A DNA stretch of 64,000 nucleotides. Source: Proteiniphilum sp. (GTDB lineage Bacteria; Bacteroidota; Bacteroidia; Bacteroidales; Dysgonomonadaceae). Shown here piece after piece: positions 1-8,802 of this stretch. Numbering within the stretch: position 1 is the stretch's first letter; each line of letters begins with the position of its first letter. The position numbers and the translations under genes were made by a program. The stretch covers positions 109,495-173,494 of the forward strand of contig JADMKJ010000021.1 of assembly GCA_015478855.1 (NCBI GenBank), in the 5' to 3' direction. The notes under the pieces are model-generated. The model made no database searches, was not told where the DNA came from, and worked only from the letters and a program-made list of their open reading frames with translations.

Positions 1-15
1 CCCAGTTCCCACATC

Positions 16-1185
16 CTACATCCCAGTTCTCAATTCCAAAATCCGTTGATAAGCCTCCTGCAGCTTCTCTACCGATGAGCCCAGTGATATGCGGATAAAA
101 CGTTCACCGTTGCTGCCGAAGATAGACCCCGGAGTGATAAAGACGCGGGCATTGTAGAGAAGATCATTGACGATAGATTCGCTGTGGGGCGCTTCATCAT
201 TCAGTTTACCCCAAACAAACAACCCTACCTGACGCTTGTCGTAGCTACAATCAAGCAGATCCATGATCTTCTCAGCCCAGACACGCCGTTCGGCATAGAT
301 CCTGTTCATTGCGGCATGCCACTCTGTACTGTTCGACAGTGCAGCAACGGTTGCCAGCTGCATCGGCTTGAACTGCCCGCTGTCGATATTGCTTTTTGCC
401 CTGAGCACCCATTTCACGAACTGCGGGTTGGAGGCGAGCATCCCCATACGCCATCCCGACATGTTGTGCGATTTGCTCAGCGAATTGAGCTCGATACATA
501 TATCCTTTGCTCCGGGCAGTGACAGTATACTCATCGGCTTGTCGTTCAGTATGAAGCTGTAGGGATTGTCATGACAGATGATAATATCATGTCTCTTCCC
601 GAAAGCGATCAGCCGTTCAAACAGCTCAACCGATGCATTGGCACCGGTAGGCATATTGGGGTAATTGACCCACATCAGCTTCACACGGGAGAGATCCATC
701 TTCTCCAGTGCCGCAAAATCGGGTTGCCATCCTTCATTCTCCAGCAAATCATACTCAATAATCTCCGCCCTGAGCAGGTTGGACACCGATTTGTAGGTGG
801 GGTATCCCGGATTGGGCACCAACACACCATCACCTACATTCAGGAAAGTCATCGATATATGCAGGATACCCTCTTTCGATCCTATCAGCGGTAACACCTC
901 CTCCTGCGTCAGCTCCACGTTGTATATCCTCCTGTACCAGTCGCCGTAGGCTTTCCGCAGTTCCGGGATGCCGGTGTACGGCTGATAGGCATGTACATCA
1001 GGACCTTGCACGGTCTCACAGAGGGTGTCGATGGTTTCCTGTGACGGCATACGGTCGGGAGCACCCACAGCCAGGCTGATCACGTTCAACCCTTCACCAT
1101 TCATGCGGGCAACCTCGGCCAGCTTTACGGAAAAATAATATTCAGTTATCGATTTTATATGTTCAGCAGGTTCAATATTCATCAT
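16..1185 (-). CDS. Class I/II PLP-dependent aminotransferase (aromatic operon)
   Basis: A 389-residue fold-type I aminotransferase of the AspC family. The PLP-binding lysine lies in SLSKSHNMSGWRMG near residue 236, and the NPGYPTY and NYPNMPTG motifs of the family are present. Two ATG codons stand in tandem at the start; the first overlaps the pheA stop by 4 nt (1182-1185), so the two are translationally coupled. Behind prephenate dehydratase it most likely transaminates phenylpyruvate/hydroxyphenylpyruvate or prephenate in Phe/Tyr synthesis; that substrate is inferred from context. In Bacteroidales the same operon commonly continues with DAHP synthase/chorismate mutase and prephenate dehydrogenase, which would lie left of the window. 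Expression should depend on the upstream phenylalanine attenuator. Confidence 0.88.
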   Translation of the reverse strand: MMNIEPAEHIKSITEYYFSVKLAEVARMNGEGLNVISLAVGAPDRMPSQETIDTLCETVQGPDVHAYQPYTGIPELRKAYGDWYRRIYNVELTQEEVLPLIGSKEGILHISMTFLNVGDGVLVPNPGYPTYKSVSNLLRAEIIEYDLLENEGWQPDFAALEKMDLSRVKLMWVNYPNMPTGANASVELFERLIAFGKRHDIIICHDNPYSFILNDKPMSILSLPGAKDICIELNSLSKSHNMSGWRMGMLASNPQFVKWVLRAKSNIDSGQFKPMQLATVAALSNSTEWHAAMNRIYAERRVWAEKIMDLLDCSYDKRQVGLFVWGKLNDEAPHSESIVNDLLYNARVFITPGSIFGSNGERFIRISLGSSVEKLQEAYQRILELRTGM

Positions 1186-2048
1186 TTATCTTTATTTATT
1201 AATTCTTCAGCAGCTTCTTTCTCTTCCCTGTATTCACCCAGCACCTTCAGGCGACTGATCAGAGGCATGATCGCATCGATCGATTGCCTGTAACGGTTAT
1301 AATCTTCAAACGTGAGGTCGATATAAAACTGATACTCCCACTCACTGCCAATGATGGGGAGCGACTGTATACGGGTGAGGTTGACACCGTAGAAAGACAA
1401 CACTGAGAGCACCCTCGACAGTGTACCTTCGTTATGCGGCAGCACAAATACCAGAGATGATTTATTGATATGGTTCTCTTTCTGCACTTCACGCAACATC
1501 TCCTCCCTGGCCAGAATAAAAAAACGGGTGAAATTTCTTTTGTTGGTCTCAATACCTTCTGCCAGGACCTCCAGACCATACATCTCAGCAGCGAGTGTGC
1601 TGCAGATAGCAGCTGTCTCCGTCAACCCCCTGTCGCGTATCTCTTTTGCAGCCAGGGCGGTATCATCATGTTCCACCACCCTGACACCCGGGAGCGTGTC
1701 GAGAAAGTCTTCACACTGCATCAGTGCCATGGGATGAGACATCACCTCTTTTATGTTGTGTAGCGATTTACCGGGTAGAGCTGCCAGTGAATGCGTTATA
1801 CGCAGCCTGTGCTCTCCTGCAATCTGCAGATCATTCATTTTCAAAAGATCGTGGTTCTGCAACAGACTTCCGGCAATGGTGTTCTCAATGGCCATGACAC
1901 CTATCAGCATCGGATCTTTGTCTGCCTCAGTAAATATATCCCGGAACGTACTGCAGGGAACAATCTCCAGCTCTTCGCCCCTGAAATAGCCGCGGGCTGC
2001 AATCTCGTGATATGCACCGGCTCCACCCTGAATAGCTACTCGTTTCAT
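1182..2048 (-). CDS. pheA: Prephenate dehydratase
   Basis: Converts prephenate to phenylpyruvate, the committed step to phenylalanine, in the cytoplasm. The protein has 288 residues from the ATG at 2048, which begins MKRVAIQGG as the family does; an in-frame start at 2075 would add nine residues that lie inside the poly-T tail of the attenuator, so it is not used. Residues 1-180 form the PDT domain with the catalytic TRF motif (NFTRFF), and residues 195-280 form a C-terminal ACT domain for allosteric Phe feedback. There is no fused chorismate mutase. It is the first structural gene after the leader peptide. Confidence 0.93.
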   Translation of the reverse strand: MKRVAIQGGAGAYHEIAARGYFRGEELEIVPCSTFRDIFTEADKDPMLIGVMAIENTIAGSLLQNHDLLKMNDLQIAGEHRLRITHSLAALPGKSLHNIKEVMSHPMALMQCEDFLDTLPGVRVVEHDDTALAAKEIRDRGLTETAAICSTLAAEMYGLEVLAEGIETNKRNFTRFFILAREEMLREVQKENHINKSSLVFVLPHNEGTLSRVLSVLSFYGVNLTRIQSLPIIGSEWEYQFYIDLTFEDYNRYRQSIDAIMPLISRLKVLGEYREEKEAAEELINKDK

Positions 2049-2073
2049 ATAATTTCTTTCTTCATTACCGTTC

Positions 2074-2109
2074 AAAAAAAAATCCCATCGTGTGATCGAC
2101 AGGATTTTT
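2074..2109 (-). terminator. Attenuator terminator upstream of pheA
   Basis: On the minus strand AAAAATCC (2109-2102) pairs with GGATTTTT (2085-2078), with an inner TCG/CGA pairing. The 3' side runs on into a stretch of nine T. It lies between the leader peptide and the pheA start, so it would end transcription before the structural genes when charged tRNA-Phe is plentiful. Confidence 0.82.
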
Positions 2110-2160
2110 ATTTATCTGATATGACTTTTTAACTTCTTCTCATTTGCATATAAAATCCTG
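2100..2160 (-). promoter_or_regulatory. Antiterminator of the pheA attenuator
   Basis: On the minus strand CAGGATTTT (2160-2152) is perfectly complementary over 9 bp to AAAATCCTG (2108-2100). The second arm is the same segment that makes the 5' side of the terminator, so the two structures exclude each other. The first arm begins 3 nt after the leader stop codon. A ribosome finishing the leader would mask it (terminator forms), while one stalled at the Phe codons would leave it free (antiterminator forms). Confidence 0.8.
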
Positions 2161-2163
2161 CCT

Positions 2164-2220
2164 TTACCTACTAAAGTAAAAGTAAAACCAGAAAGAAAAT
2201 GCAAAACTTGAATTGTTCAC
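2164..2220 (-). CDS. Phe-rich leader peptide of the pheA operon
   Basis: An 18-codon open frame, GTG to TAA, reading VNNSSFAFSFWFYFYFSR. It has six Phe codons, two Tyr and one Trp within 13 residues, alternating F-x-F. It lies between a good Bacteroidota promoter (about 23 nt after the expected transcription start) and a rho-independent terminator placed just before pheA. The stop codon ends 3 nt before the 5' arm of the antiterminator. The layout is that of a classical translation-coupled attenuator such as E. coli pheL, but the sequence is unrelated. No ATG exists in frame, so GTG is the assumed start; the region has no Shine-Dalgarno sequence, which is normal in this phylum. Confidence 0.82.
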   Translation of the reverse strand: MNNSSFAFSFWFYFYFSR

Positions 2221-2248
2221 TTTGTTACTGTTTTGTGAATAATGAATG

Positions 2249-2278
2249 CAAATGTACAACTTTTTTCATATAACCAAA
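2249..2278 (-). promoter_or_regulatory. Promoter of the pheA operon
   Basis: On the minus strand: -33 box TTTG at 2278-2275, an 18-nt spacer, and -7 box TACATTTG at 2256-2249. This matches the Bacteroidota consensus TTTG / TAnnTTTG. Transcription should start near 2243, about 20 nt before the leader peptide. Confidence 0.75.
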
Positions 2279-2370
2279 TAAAAAAGACAAAAAAAACAGG
2301 TTGAAAATTGTGAATCATGAAAAACCTCCCGTTTTTACAAAATCGGCAGTTATTAATTGTAAAAATTTTC

Positions 2371-2378
2371 TATATTTG
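2371..2378 (+). promoter_or_regulatory. -7 box for the POT transporter
   Basis: TATATTTG fits TAnnTTTG. It lies about 45 nt before the ATG at 2424 and argues against the in-frame ATG at 2301. No convincing -33 TTTG is seen. Confidence 0.55.
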
Positions 2379-2423
2379 CACAATCAAAGCCACTCACAAA
2401 TATTAACCCTGAAATATATTAAA

Positions 2424-4409
2424 ATGTTTAAAAATCATCCCAAAGGATTAGTTGTGCTGGCCCTCACCAATATGGGTGAAAGGTTCGGATATTATACAAT
2501 GTTGGCTATCCTCACTCTTTACATGCAGGCCAAATTTGGTTTCACCTCCTCAACGACCAGTATCATATACGGTGTTTTCCTGGCGGTTGTCTATTTCTTC
2601 CCGGTGTTTGGCGGTGTGCTGGCCGATAAAGTGTTAGGCTACGGGAAAACCATCCTCATGGGTATTATCATCATGTTTTTCGGGAAACTATTCATGTCGA
2701 TTCCGGTAGATAACAACGATTTCGGGAAGCTGATACTCTTTTTTGCGTTGTTTCTTATTGCCGTTGGAACAGGCTTCTTTAAAGGGAACCTGCAGGCGCT
2801 CGTCGGCAAGATGTATGATGATCCCCGTTATAGCAAGAACAGGGATATCGCCTTCTCCATCTTCTATATGTTCATTAATATTGGAGCTTTCTTTGCTCCC
2901 ATCGTGGCTAATGGCATCAACAACCAGGTGCTGGCATCCGAGAACTTCGTATACGACGCGAGCGTCCCGGGCAATTTCGTGGTGCTTAACGACGAAAAAG
3001 GGGCTGTTGACCGCGACACCTTTATCGCTCAATTCCTTACCCCCGAGCAGCAACAGTTGAGCGGGAGAGAGTTCGACAAAGTGCTTAGCCAGGCCAGGAA
3101 AGAACAGAAGGCAGTATTCACCAATGACATCGAGAATGCACTGTTCAACCTGCGGGCTGCCGGGCTGCACCAATACACACTGGCAGGTAAAATAACCGAC
3201 CCATCAATGGCCCTCACCACCCGGGAGTATGAACTGATGCAGAGTCGTGATCCTGCCGATGCTGTAGCCAGGGAGGCCATCCGCGCGAAGGTAGCCTCGG
3301 TTCATGTGACAGATGACGCCATTGGGGGGGATGCATCACCCGATGCCTTCGCCCGGAATTTCGGTGAATTCTACGTGTCCGGCTCACTATCAAAATCCTA
3401 TAACCTTGCCTACCTGGTAGCCGCTTTGAGCGTGGTCTTTTCATGGGTGGTGTTCCTACTCTTCAAAAAGACCTGGAAGCAATACGACAGAACAGCCAAA
3501 CAGGAGAAAGCAGATCTGGCACACGAAGGTAAAACCGCTGTCATCATGTCCAAAGCAGAGGTGAGGGAACGGATGGTGGCACTGTTCCTGGTCTTTTTTG
3601 TAGTTATATTCTTTTGGATGTCGTTCCACCAAAATGGACTCACGATGACATTTTTCGCACGTGATTACACGGTGAGCACCATTTCACCTGCCTGGGGCAT
3701 GGTGTTTAACATGTTCCCGCTACTTTTCTTCATCCTGTTCCTCTATGGTGTATACCTATCGACCATTGGCCTTTTAGGGGGCAAGCCCAACAAAAAGACA
3801 GGGTTGCTGCTCACTGTCGCGGGGTTGGCCGGACTAATCGGCTATTACTTCATCAATGTGAGCGGCATTGAACTACCCACCAAGATAACCCCTCAGATAT
3901 TCCAGCAGTTTAACCCCTTATTCATCATTATACTCACGCCGCTTACCGTCGCATTCTTCACCTACCTGATACGAAAGAAGAGGGAACCGTCGGCACCCAA
4001 GAAAATCGGGATAGGGATGATCCTTGCCTCACTGGGATTCGTGGTGCTGCTCGTGGGCTCCATCGGTTTACCTGCGCCGGCTGATCTCACGGGGGTGTCC
4101 GACGTGCTGGTATCCCCGGGGTGGCTGATTGGCACCTATTTCGTGCTCACCCTGGCCGAGCTCTTCCTGAGTCCCATGGGGCTGTCGTTCGTCTCCAAGG
4201 TTGCACCTCCGCAATATAGCGGGTTGATGCAGGGGGGGTGGCTGGCCGCGACCGCTATCGGGAACCTCCTGGTGGGTGTCATGGGTGTCTTTTGGGATAA
4301 GATGTCACTGTTTGCATTCTGGGGAGTGCTTATCACCTGCTGTATCCTTTCAGCGATCTTCATCTTCTCCATCATGGGTCGCCTGGAAAAGGCTACCGGC
4401 GACAAGTAA
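2424..4409 (+). CDS. POT/PTR2-family proton-coupled peptide transporter
   Basis: A 661-residue polytopic inner-membrane protein of the major facilitator superfamily that imports di- and tripeptides with protons. Seen: GERFGYY in the first helix (POT ExxERFxYY motif) and the second signature SIFYMFINIG near residue 153. After that motif comes a hydrophilic insert of roughly 150 residues (about 165-315) before helices resume at SYNLAYLVAALSVVFSW, so the protein is longer than the 450-500 residue bacterial norm. The start at 2424 (MFKNHPKGL) is chosen because a -7 box lies at 2371 and the 41 residues upstream are not transporter-like. It is divergent from the pheA operon and fits an organism that ferments peptides. 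Confidence 0.88.
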   Translation: MFKNHPKGLVVLALTNMGERFGYYTMLAILTLYMQAKFGFTSSTTSIIYGVFLAVVYFFPVFGGVLADKVLGYGKTILMGIIIMFFGKLFMSIPVDNNDFGKLILFFALFLIAVGTGFFKGNLQALVGKMYDDPRYSKNRDIAFSIFYMFINIGAFFAPIVANGINNQVLASENFVYDASVPGNFVVLNDEKGAVDRDTFIAQFLTPEQQQLSGREFDKVLSQARKEQKAVFTNDIENALFNLRAAGLHQYTLAGKITDPSMALTTREYELMQSRDPADAVAREAIRAKVASVHVTDDAIGGDASPDAFARNFGEFYVSGSLSKSYNLAYLVAALSVVFSWVVFLLFKKTWKQYDRTAKQEKADLAHEGKTAVIMSKAEVRERMVALFLVFFVVIFFWMSFHQNGLTMTFFARDYTVSTISPAWGMVFNMFPLLFFILFLYGVYLSTIGLLGGKPNKKTGLLLTVAGLAGLIGYYFINVSGIELPTKITPQIFQQFNPLFIIILTPLTVAFFTYLIRKKREPSAPKKIGIGMILASLGFVVLLVGSIGLPAPADLTGVSDVLVSPGWLIGTYFVLTLAELFLSPMGLSFVSKVAPPQYSGLMQGGWLAATAIGNLLVGVMGVFWDKMSLFAFWGVLITCCILSAIFIFSIMGRLEKATGDK

Positions 4410-4421
4410 TACCAGTTCTCA

Positions 4422-4475
4422 GTATACCAAACAGGGGGCTGCCCGGTTGCAGGGCAGTCCCCTGTTGTGGTATAC
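4422..4475 (+). terminator. Long stem-loop after the POT gene
   Basis: Outer arms GTATACC / GGTATAC (4422-4428, 4469-4475) enclose CAGGGGGCTGCCC / GGGCAGTCCCCTG (4432-4444, 4452-4464) around a 7-nt loop. It is very stable but has no T-run, so it may be an mRNA 3' end stabiliser rather than a simple intrinsic terminator. Confidence 0.5.
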
Positions 4476-4572
4476 CGCCATCTTTGTCACGTGGTAAATA
4501 TGCAGGCTTATAAATATCCTCACCCGTTGATAACTTCTTCCTATAACCCGGAAAAGCTTCCCCATTTTTCAG

Positions 4573-4580
4573 TATATTTG
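4573..4580 (+). promoter_or_regulatory. -7 box for dnaE
   Basis: TATATTTG lies 36 nt upstream of the dnaE ATG at 4617. The -33 box is not evident. It excludes the longer in-frame start at 4467. Confidence 0.55.
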
Positions 4581-4616
4581 CCGTACACATATCCCAAAAA
4601 TATATATTTATTTAGC

Positions 4617-7600
4617 ATGCATCCATTTGTACATTTACATGTTCACTCACAATATTCGCTACTCGACGGTCAGGCAAGTATTCCGCGTCTGGTAGACAAA
4701 GCGGTGGGTGACGGCATGAAAGCCATCGCACTGACCGATCACGGAGCAATGTACGGCATAAAGGAGTTCCTCAATTACTGTAATCGAAAGAATGCACCTG
4801 TAAAGGATAAGATAAAAAAACTGCAACAGGAGATCAAATCACTTGAAATGAACGGGGAGGGGTCAGAGAAAACAGCACAACTCCGCGATCAGCTGACAGA
4901 TACAGAGAAGAGGTTATTTAAACCCATTGTGGGATGTGAATGTTACCTGGCACGACGTGACCGTTTCTCTCAATCTGAAAAGATTGACGGCAGCGGGTGG
5001 CATCTTGTGGTGCTGGCAAAAAACCTGAAGGGTTACAGAAACCTTATCAAGATAGTCTCCAAGAGCTGGACTGAAGGTTTTTATTACCGTCCCCGTATCG
5101 ACAAGGAGCTGCTGGAGCAGTATAGTGAAGGCTTGATCGTCTCCTCGGCATGCCTGGGTGGTGAGATTTCAAGGAAGGTGGACAGTGGACAGATAACTGA
5201 AGCAGAAGAGGCTGTGCAATGGTACAAGAGGGTCTTCGGTGATGATTATTACCTGGAGCTGCAGCGCCACAAAACAGATCGTCCTGATGCCGATCAGACA
5301 ACCTTCCCAAAACAGGAGAGGGTCAATGAAGAGTTGATCCGTATTGCGAAAAAGTATGAAGTAAAGCTGATTGCTACCAACGATGTTCATTTTGTGAACG
5401 AGGAGGATGCCGATGCACATGACAGGCTTATCTGTCTCAGTACGGGAAAAGATTTCGATGATCCTAACCGTATGCATTACACTAAACAGGAGTGGCTTAA
5501 AACGACGGAAGAGATGAACCGTATCTTCTCCGATATTCCGGAAGTGTTAACCAACACACAGGAAATTGCAGAGAAGGTGGAATTTTACTCTATCGACCAT
5601 TCGGCATTGATGCCCATTTTCCCTATCGATCCTGCCTTTGGAACAAAGGAGGTGTATAAACAAAAGTATCCGGAGGCGGTGCTTGAAAAAGAATTCGGCA
5701 AAGAGACCTTTCACCGTCTGGGTGATTACGACAAGGTGATCGGGGTAAAGCTTGAATCAGATTATCTGGCACACCTCACAAATATTGGGGCACGTAAACG
5801 CTATGGCGAGAAGCTCACGGAAGAGATTACCGAACGCCTTCAATTCGAGCTGGATACGATCAAGAACATGGGATTCCCGGGTTATTTCCTCATCGTACAG
5901 GACTTCATCAGTGCAGCCAGGAAGATGGATGTAGCTGTAGGCCCCGGTCGCGGATCAGCCGCGGGCTCAGCCGTGGCATACTGCCTTGGAATTACAGATA
6001 TCGATCCGCTGAAGTATGATCTGCTGTTCGAACGATTTCTTAACCCTGACCGTATCTCCATGCCTGATATCGATATCGATTTCGATGATGAAGGACGTGG
6101 CAAGGTGCTCCGCTGGGTGACAGAGAAATATGGCAGTGAGAAAGTAGCCCACATTATCACCTACGGGACGATGGCGACCAAATCATCAATCAAGGATGTG
6201 GCGAGGGTACACAAACTACCACTGTCCGAATCGAACAGGCTGGCAAAATTGATTCCCGACAGGATCCCGAACGTGAAAAAAGTAAACCTGAAGGCAGCGA
6301 TAGAGAATGTACCCGAACTGCAGCAGGCGGCCAACAGCAGCGATCCATTGATCAGGGATACGCTTAAGTATGCCGTGATGCTGGAAGGGAACGTACGGAA
6401 CACGGGTGTACATGCCTGTGGTGTCATCATCGGCCAATCCGATATCTCCGACATTGTGCCCATCAGTACCGCTGAAGACAAAGAGACCAAAGAGAAATTG
6501 CTGGTGACGCAATATGAAGGATCTGTGATTGAAGAGACAGGGTTGATCAAGATGGATTTCCTGGGGCTCAAGACCCTCTCCATCATCAAAGATGCACTTG
6601 CCACCATTGAACAGACCCGTGGCATTAAGGTGGATATCGACACAATCGACATGGAGGATGAAACCACCTACCGCCTCTATTGTAACGGTCAGACCACCGG
6701 CACCTTTCAGTTTGAGTCCGCAGGGATGCAGAAATACCTCAAAGAGCTGCAGCCCAGCAAGTTCGAGGATCTTATCGCCATGAACGCGCTCTACCGGCCG
6801 GGGCCGATGGATTATATACCTTCCTTTATAGCCCGTAAGCATGGCAGGGAAGAGATCAAATATGATCTACCCATCATGGAGAGGTACCTGAGCGAGACCT
6901 ATGGTATTACGGTCTACCAGGAACAGGTGATGCTTCTTTCCCGTCTGCTTGCCGACTTCACACGTGGTCAGTCGGACGAATTGCGTAAGGCGATGGGCAA
7001 GAAGCTTATCGATAAGATGACCGCGCTCAAGCAGCAATTCCTGACGGGAGGGAAAAAGAACGGCTATGATGAAAAGACCCTTCTCAAGATCTGGGGCGAC
7101 TGGGAGAAGTTTGCCTCCTATGCGTTCAACAAGTCACATGCTACCTGCTACTCGTGGATTGCTTACCAGACAGCGTGGCTTAAAGCCAACTACCCCTCTG
7201 AGTATATGGCTGCCGTGCTCTCCAACAACCTGAACAACATCACGGAGATCACCAAATTCATGGACGAATGCAAGGCGATGGGCATGAATGTACTCTGTCC
7301 GGATGTGAACGAGTCGTTTCTTAAATTCTCCGTGAACAAAGAGGGTGATCTGCGTTTCGGTCTGGCCGCCATCAAAAGTGTGGGCCAGGGGGCCGTGACG
7401 GATATCATCGCGGAGCGGACAAAGAACGGCCCTTTCAAAGATATCTTCGATTTTGTTGAGCGGGTGAACCTCTCCTCCTGTGGCAAGAAGAATATTGAGT
7501 CGCTGGCGCTTGCCGGCGCATTTGATTCATTACCCGGCATGTACAGGGAACAATTCGTCTCAGAGAACAGCAAGGGAGAAGAGTTTCTCGAAACGCTGGT

Positions 7601-8360
7601 TCGTTACGGGAATAAATATCAACAGGAAAATGAGACCTCGATGACATCTCTCTTCGGTGATGACACCTCTTTCCAGATTGCCCGGCCGGAGATACCGCAG
7701 GCAGCACGCTGGTCCGATCTGGAGAAGCTGAACAAAGAGCGTGATCTGATCGGTATCTACCTGTCGGCTCATCCGCTGGACGATTACGAATTTATACTGA
7801 AGTATGTATGCAATGCCGATGCGGCAAAATTACAGGATCTAAATGCTATGAACGGGAAGGATATCACGTTTGGAGGGATCATCACGGCGGTACGTGAGGG
7901 GCAGACCAAAAGAGGGTCCCCCTACACCATCTTCAAGCTTGAGGATTATTCGGGAAGTTATGATATTGCCCTCTTCAGCGAAGACAGTGTCAATTTCGGC
8001 AGATATGCACGGATCGGATTATCTGTTTATATCGTGGCAAAGGTGCAGGCCAAACGATACCGCCAGGATGAGCTGGAGGTGAAGATCTTATCTATCAGCT
8101 TACTGTCAGAGATGAGAGAGAAACTGGTTTCCAAAATAACCCTTCAAATTCCTCTTACAGAATTAGATGACACCACGGTAGCAGAATTATCGGCACTCGT
8201 GAAAAACAATTCCGGTAATGCATTGTTATATTTCCAGATAATCGGAGAGGAATCACATATGAATATCCAGCTTTTCTCACGACCTGCCAGGATTCAGGTG
8301 AATAAACATTTCATCGATTATTTGAGGGATAATCTATTTATTGACTTCAGAATCAATTAA
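4617..8360 (+). CDS. dnaE: DNA polymerase III alpha subunit
   Basis: The replicative polymerase catalytic subunit, 1247 residues. The N-terminal PHP domain starts at the first residues (HLHVHSQYSLLDG) and covers about 1-280. The polymerase core carries GPGRGSAAGS near 442 and the catalytic aspartates in PDIDIDFDD near 485; the thumb/fingers follow, then a helix-hairpin-helix region around 900-970, and an OB-fold domain (ITFGGIITAVREGQT) at about 1080-1160. The length and order match bacterial DnaE rather than PolC. The ATG at 4617 begins MHPFVHLHVHS, which is where the PHP fold begins; the 50-codon upstream extension overlaps the promoter. trxA follows after 26 nt, so the two are probably co-transcribed. 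Confidence 0.96.
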   Translation: MHPFVHLHVHSQYSLLDGQASIPRLVDKAVGDGMKAIALTDHGAMYGIKEFLNYCNRKNAPVKDKIKKLQQEIKSLEMNGEGSEKTAQLRDQLTDTEKRLFKPIVGCECYLARRDRFSQSEKIDGSGWHLVVLAKNLKGYRNLIKIVSKSWTEGFYYRPRIDKELLEQYSEGLIVSSACLGGEISRKVDSGQITEAEEAVQWYKRVFGDDYYLELQRHKTDRPDADQTTFPKQERVNEELIRIAKKYEVKLIATNDVHFVNEEDADAHDRLICLSTGKDFDDPNRMHYTKQEWLKTTEEMNRIFSDIPEVLTNTQEIAEKVEFYSIDHSALMPIFPIDPAFGTKEVYKQKYPEAVLEKEFGKETFHRLGDYDKVIGVKLESDYLAHLTNIGARKRYGEKLTEEITERLQFELDTIKNMGFPGYFLIVQDFISAARKMDVAVGPGRGSAAGSAVAYCLGITDIDPLKYDLLFERFLNPDRISMPDIDIDFDDEGRGKVLRWVTEKYGSEKVAHIITYGTMATKSSIKDVARVHKLPLSESNRLAKLIPDRIPNVKKVNLKAAIENVPELQQAANSSDPLIRDTLKYAVMLEGNVRNTGVHACGVIIGQSDISDIVPISTAEDKETKEKLLVTQYEGSVIEETGLIKMDFLGLKTLSIIKDALATIEQTRGIKVDIDTIDMEDETTYRLYCNGQTTGTFQFESAGMQKYLKELQPSKFEDLIAMNALYRPGPMDYIPSFIARKHGREEIKYDLPIMERYLSETYGITVYQEQVMLLSRLLADFTRGQSDELRKAMGKKLIDKMTALKQQFLTGGKKNGYDEKTLLKIWGDWEKFASYAFNKSHATCYSWIAYQTAWLKANYPSEYMAAVLSNNLNNITEITKFMDECKAMGMNVLCPDVNESFLKFSVNKEGDLRFGLAAIKSVGQGAVTDIIAERTKNGPFKDIFDFVERVNLSSCGKKNIESLALAGAFDSLPGMYREQFVSENSKGEEFLETLVRYGNKYQQENETSMTSLFGDDTSFQIARPEIPQAARWSDLEKLNKERDLIGIYLSAHPLDDYEFILKYVCNADAAKLQDLNAMNGKDITFGGIITAVREGQTKRGSPYTIFKLEDYSGSYDIALFSEDSVNFGRYARIGLSVYIVAKVQAKRYRQDELEVKILSISLLSEMREKLVSKITLQIPLTELDDTTVAELSALVKNNSGNALLYFQIIGEESHMNIQLFSRPARIQVNKHFIDYLRDNLFIDFRIN

Positions 8361-8386
8361 TCATATAACAAATAAAAAAGAGAGAT

Positions 8387-8701
8387 ATGGCGCTACAAAT
8401 TACAGATGCAAATATAGAAGAGGTGTTGAAAACAGACCAGCTGGTAATCATCGACTTCTGGGCAGAATGGTGCGGTCCCTGCAAGATGGTTGGACCCATC
8501 ATTGATCAGATCAGTGAAGAGTATAAAGAGAAGGTGACTGTGGGTAAGCTGGATGTGGACAACAATGATGACACCACCTCTAAATATGGCATACGCAACA
8601 TCCCAACAGTACTCTTCATTAAAAATGGAGAAGTGGTGGATAAAGTGGTTGGCGCAGGGCCCAAGAACATGTTCACCGACAAGATTGACAAACTGCTCTA
8701 A
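8387..8701 (+). CDS. trxA: Thioredoxin
   Basis: A 104-residue cytoplasmic thioredoxin with the canonical WAEWCGPCKM active site (C29, C32) and the cis-proline loop IPTVLF. There is no signal peptide, so it serves general disulfide reduction. It lies 26 nt downstream of dnaE and is closed by a terminator. Confidence 0.95.
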   Translation: MALQITDANIEEVLKTDQLVIIDFWAEWCGPCKMVGPIIDQISEEYKEKVTVGKLDVDNNDDTTSKYGIRNIPTVLFIKNGEVVDKVVGAGPKNMFTDKIDKLL

Positions 8702-8750
8702 AGCGTACTATGCAAGAAGTCAATTACACCTATTGACATCTTATGATACA

Positions 8751-8788
8751 AAAAAGCATCCCAACTTAAGAAGCGGGATGCTTTTTTT
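8751..8788. terminator. Bidirectional terminator trxA / DUF2795
   Basis: AAAAAGCATCCC ... GGGATGCTTTTTTT forms a 12-bp stem with an A-run on one side and a T-run on the other. It lies between convergent genes and can serve both. Confidence 0.85.
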
Positions 8789-8802
8789 GTAAGCAGTATA
8801 AA

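Noticed and set aside
2227..2269. A second small minus-strand frame (MKKVVHLHSLFTKQ) upstream of the leader peptide
   Set aside because: It overlaps the -7 box and would begin upstream of the expected transcription start, and it has no run of regulatory codons.
2301..2423. Longer start for the POT transporter
   Set aside because: The -7 box at 2371 lies inside the extension and the extra 41 residues are not transporter-like.
4467..4616. Longer start for dnaE
   Set aside because: The promoter box at 4573 lies inside it and the PHP domain begins at the later ATG.
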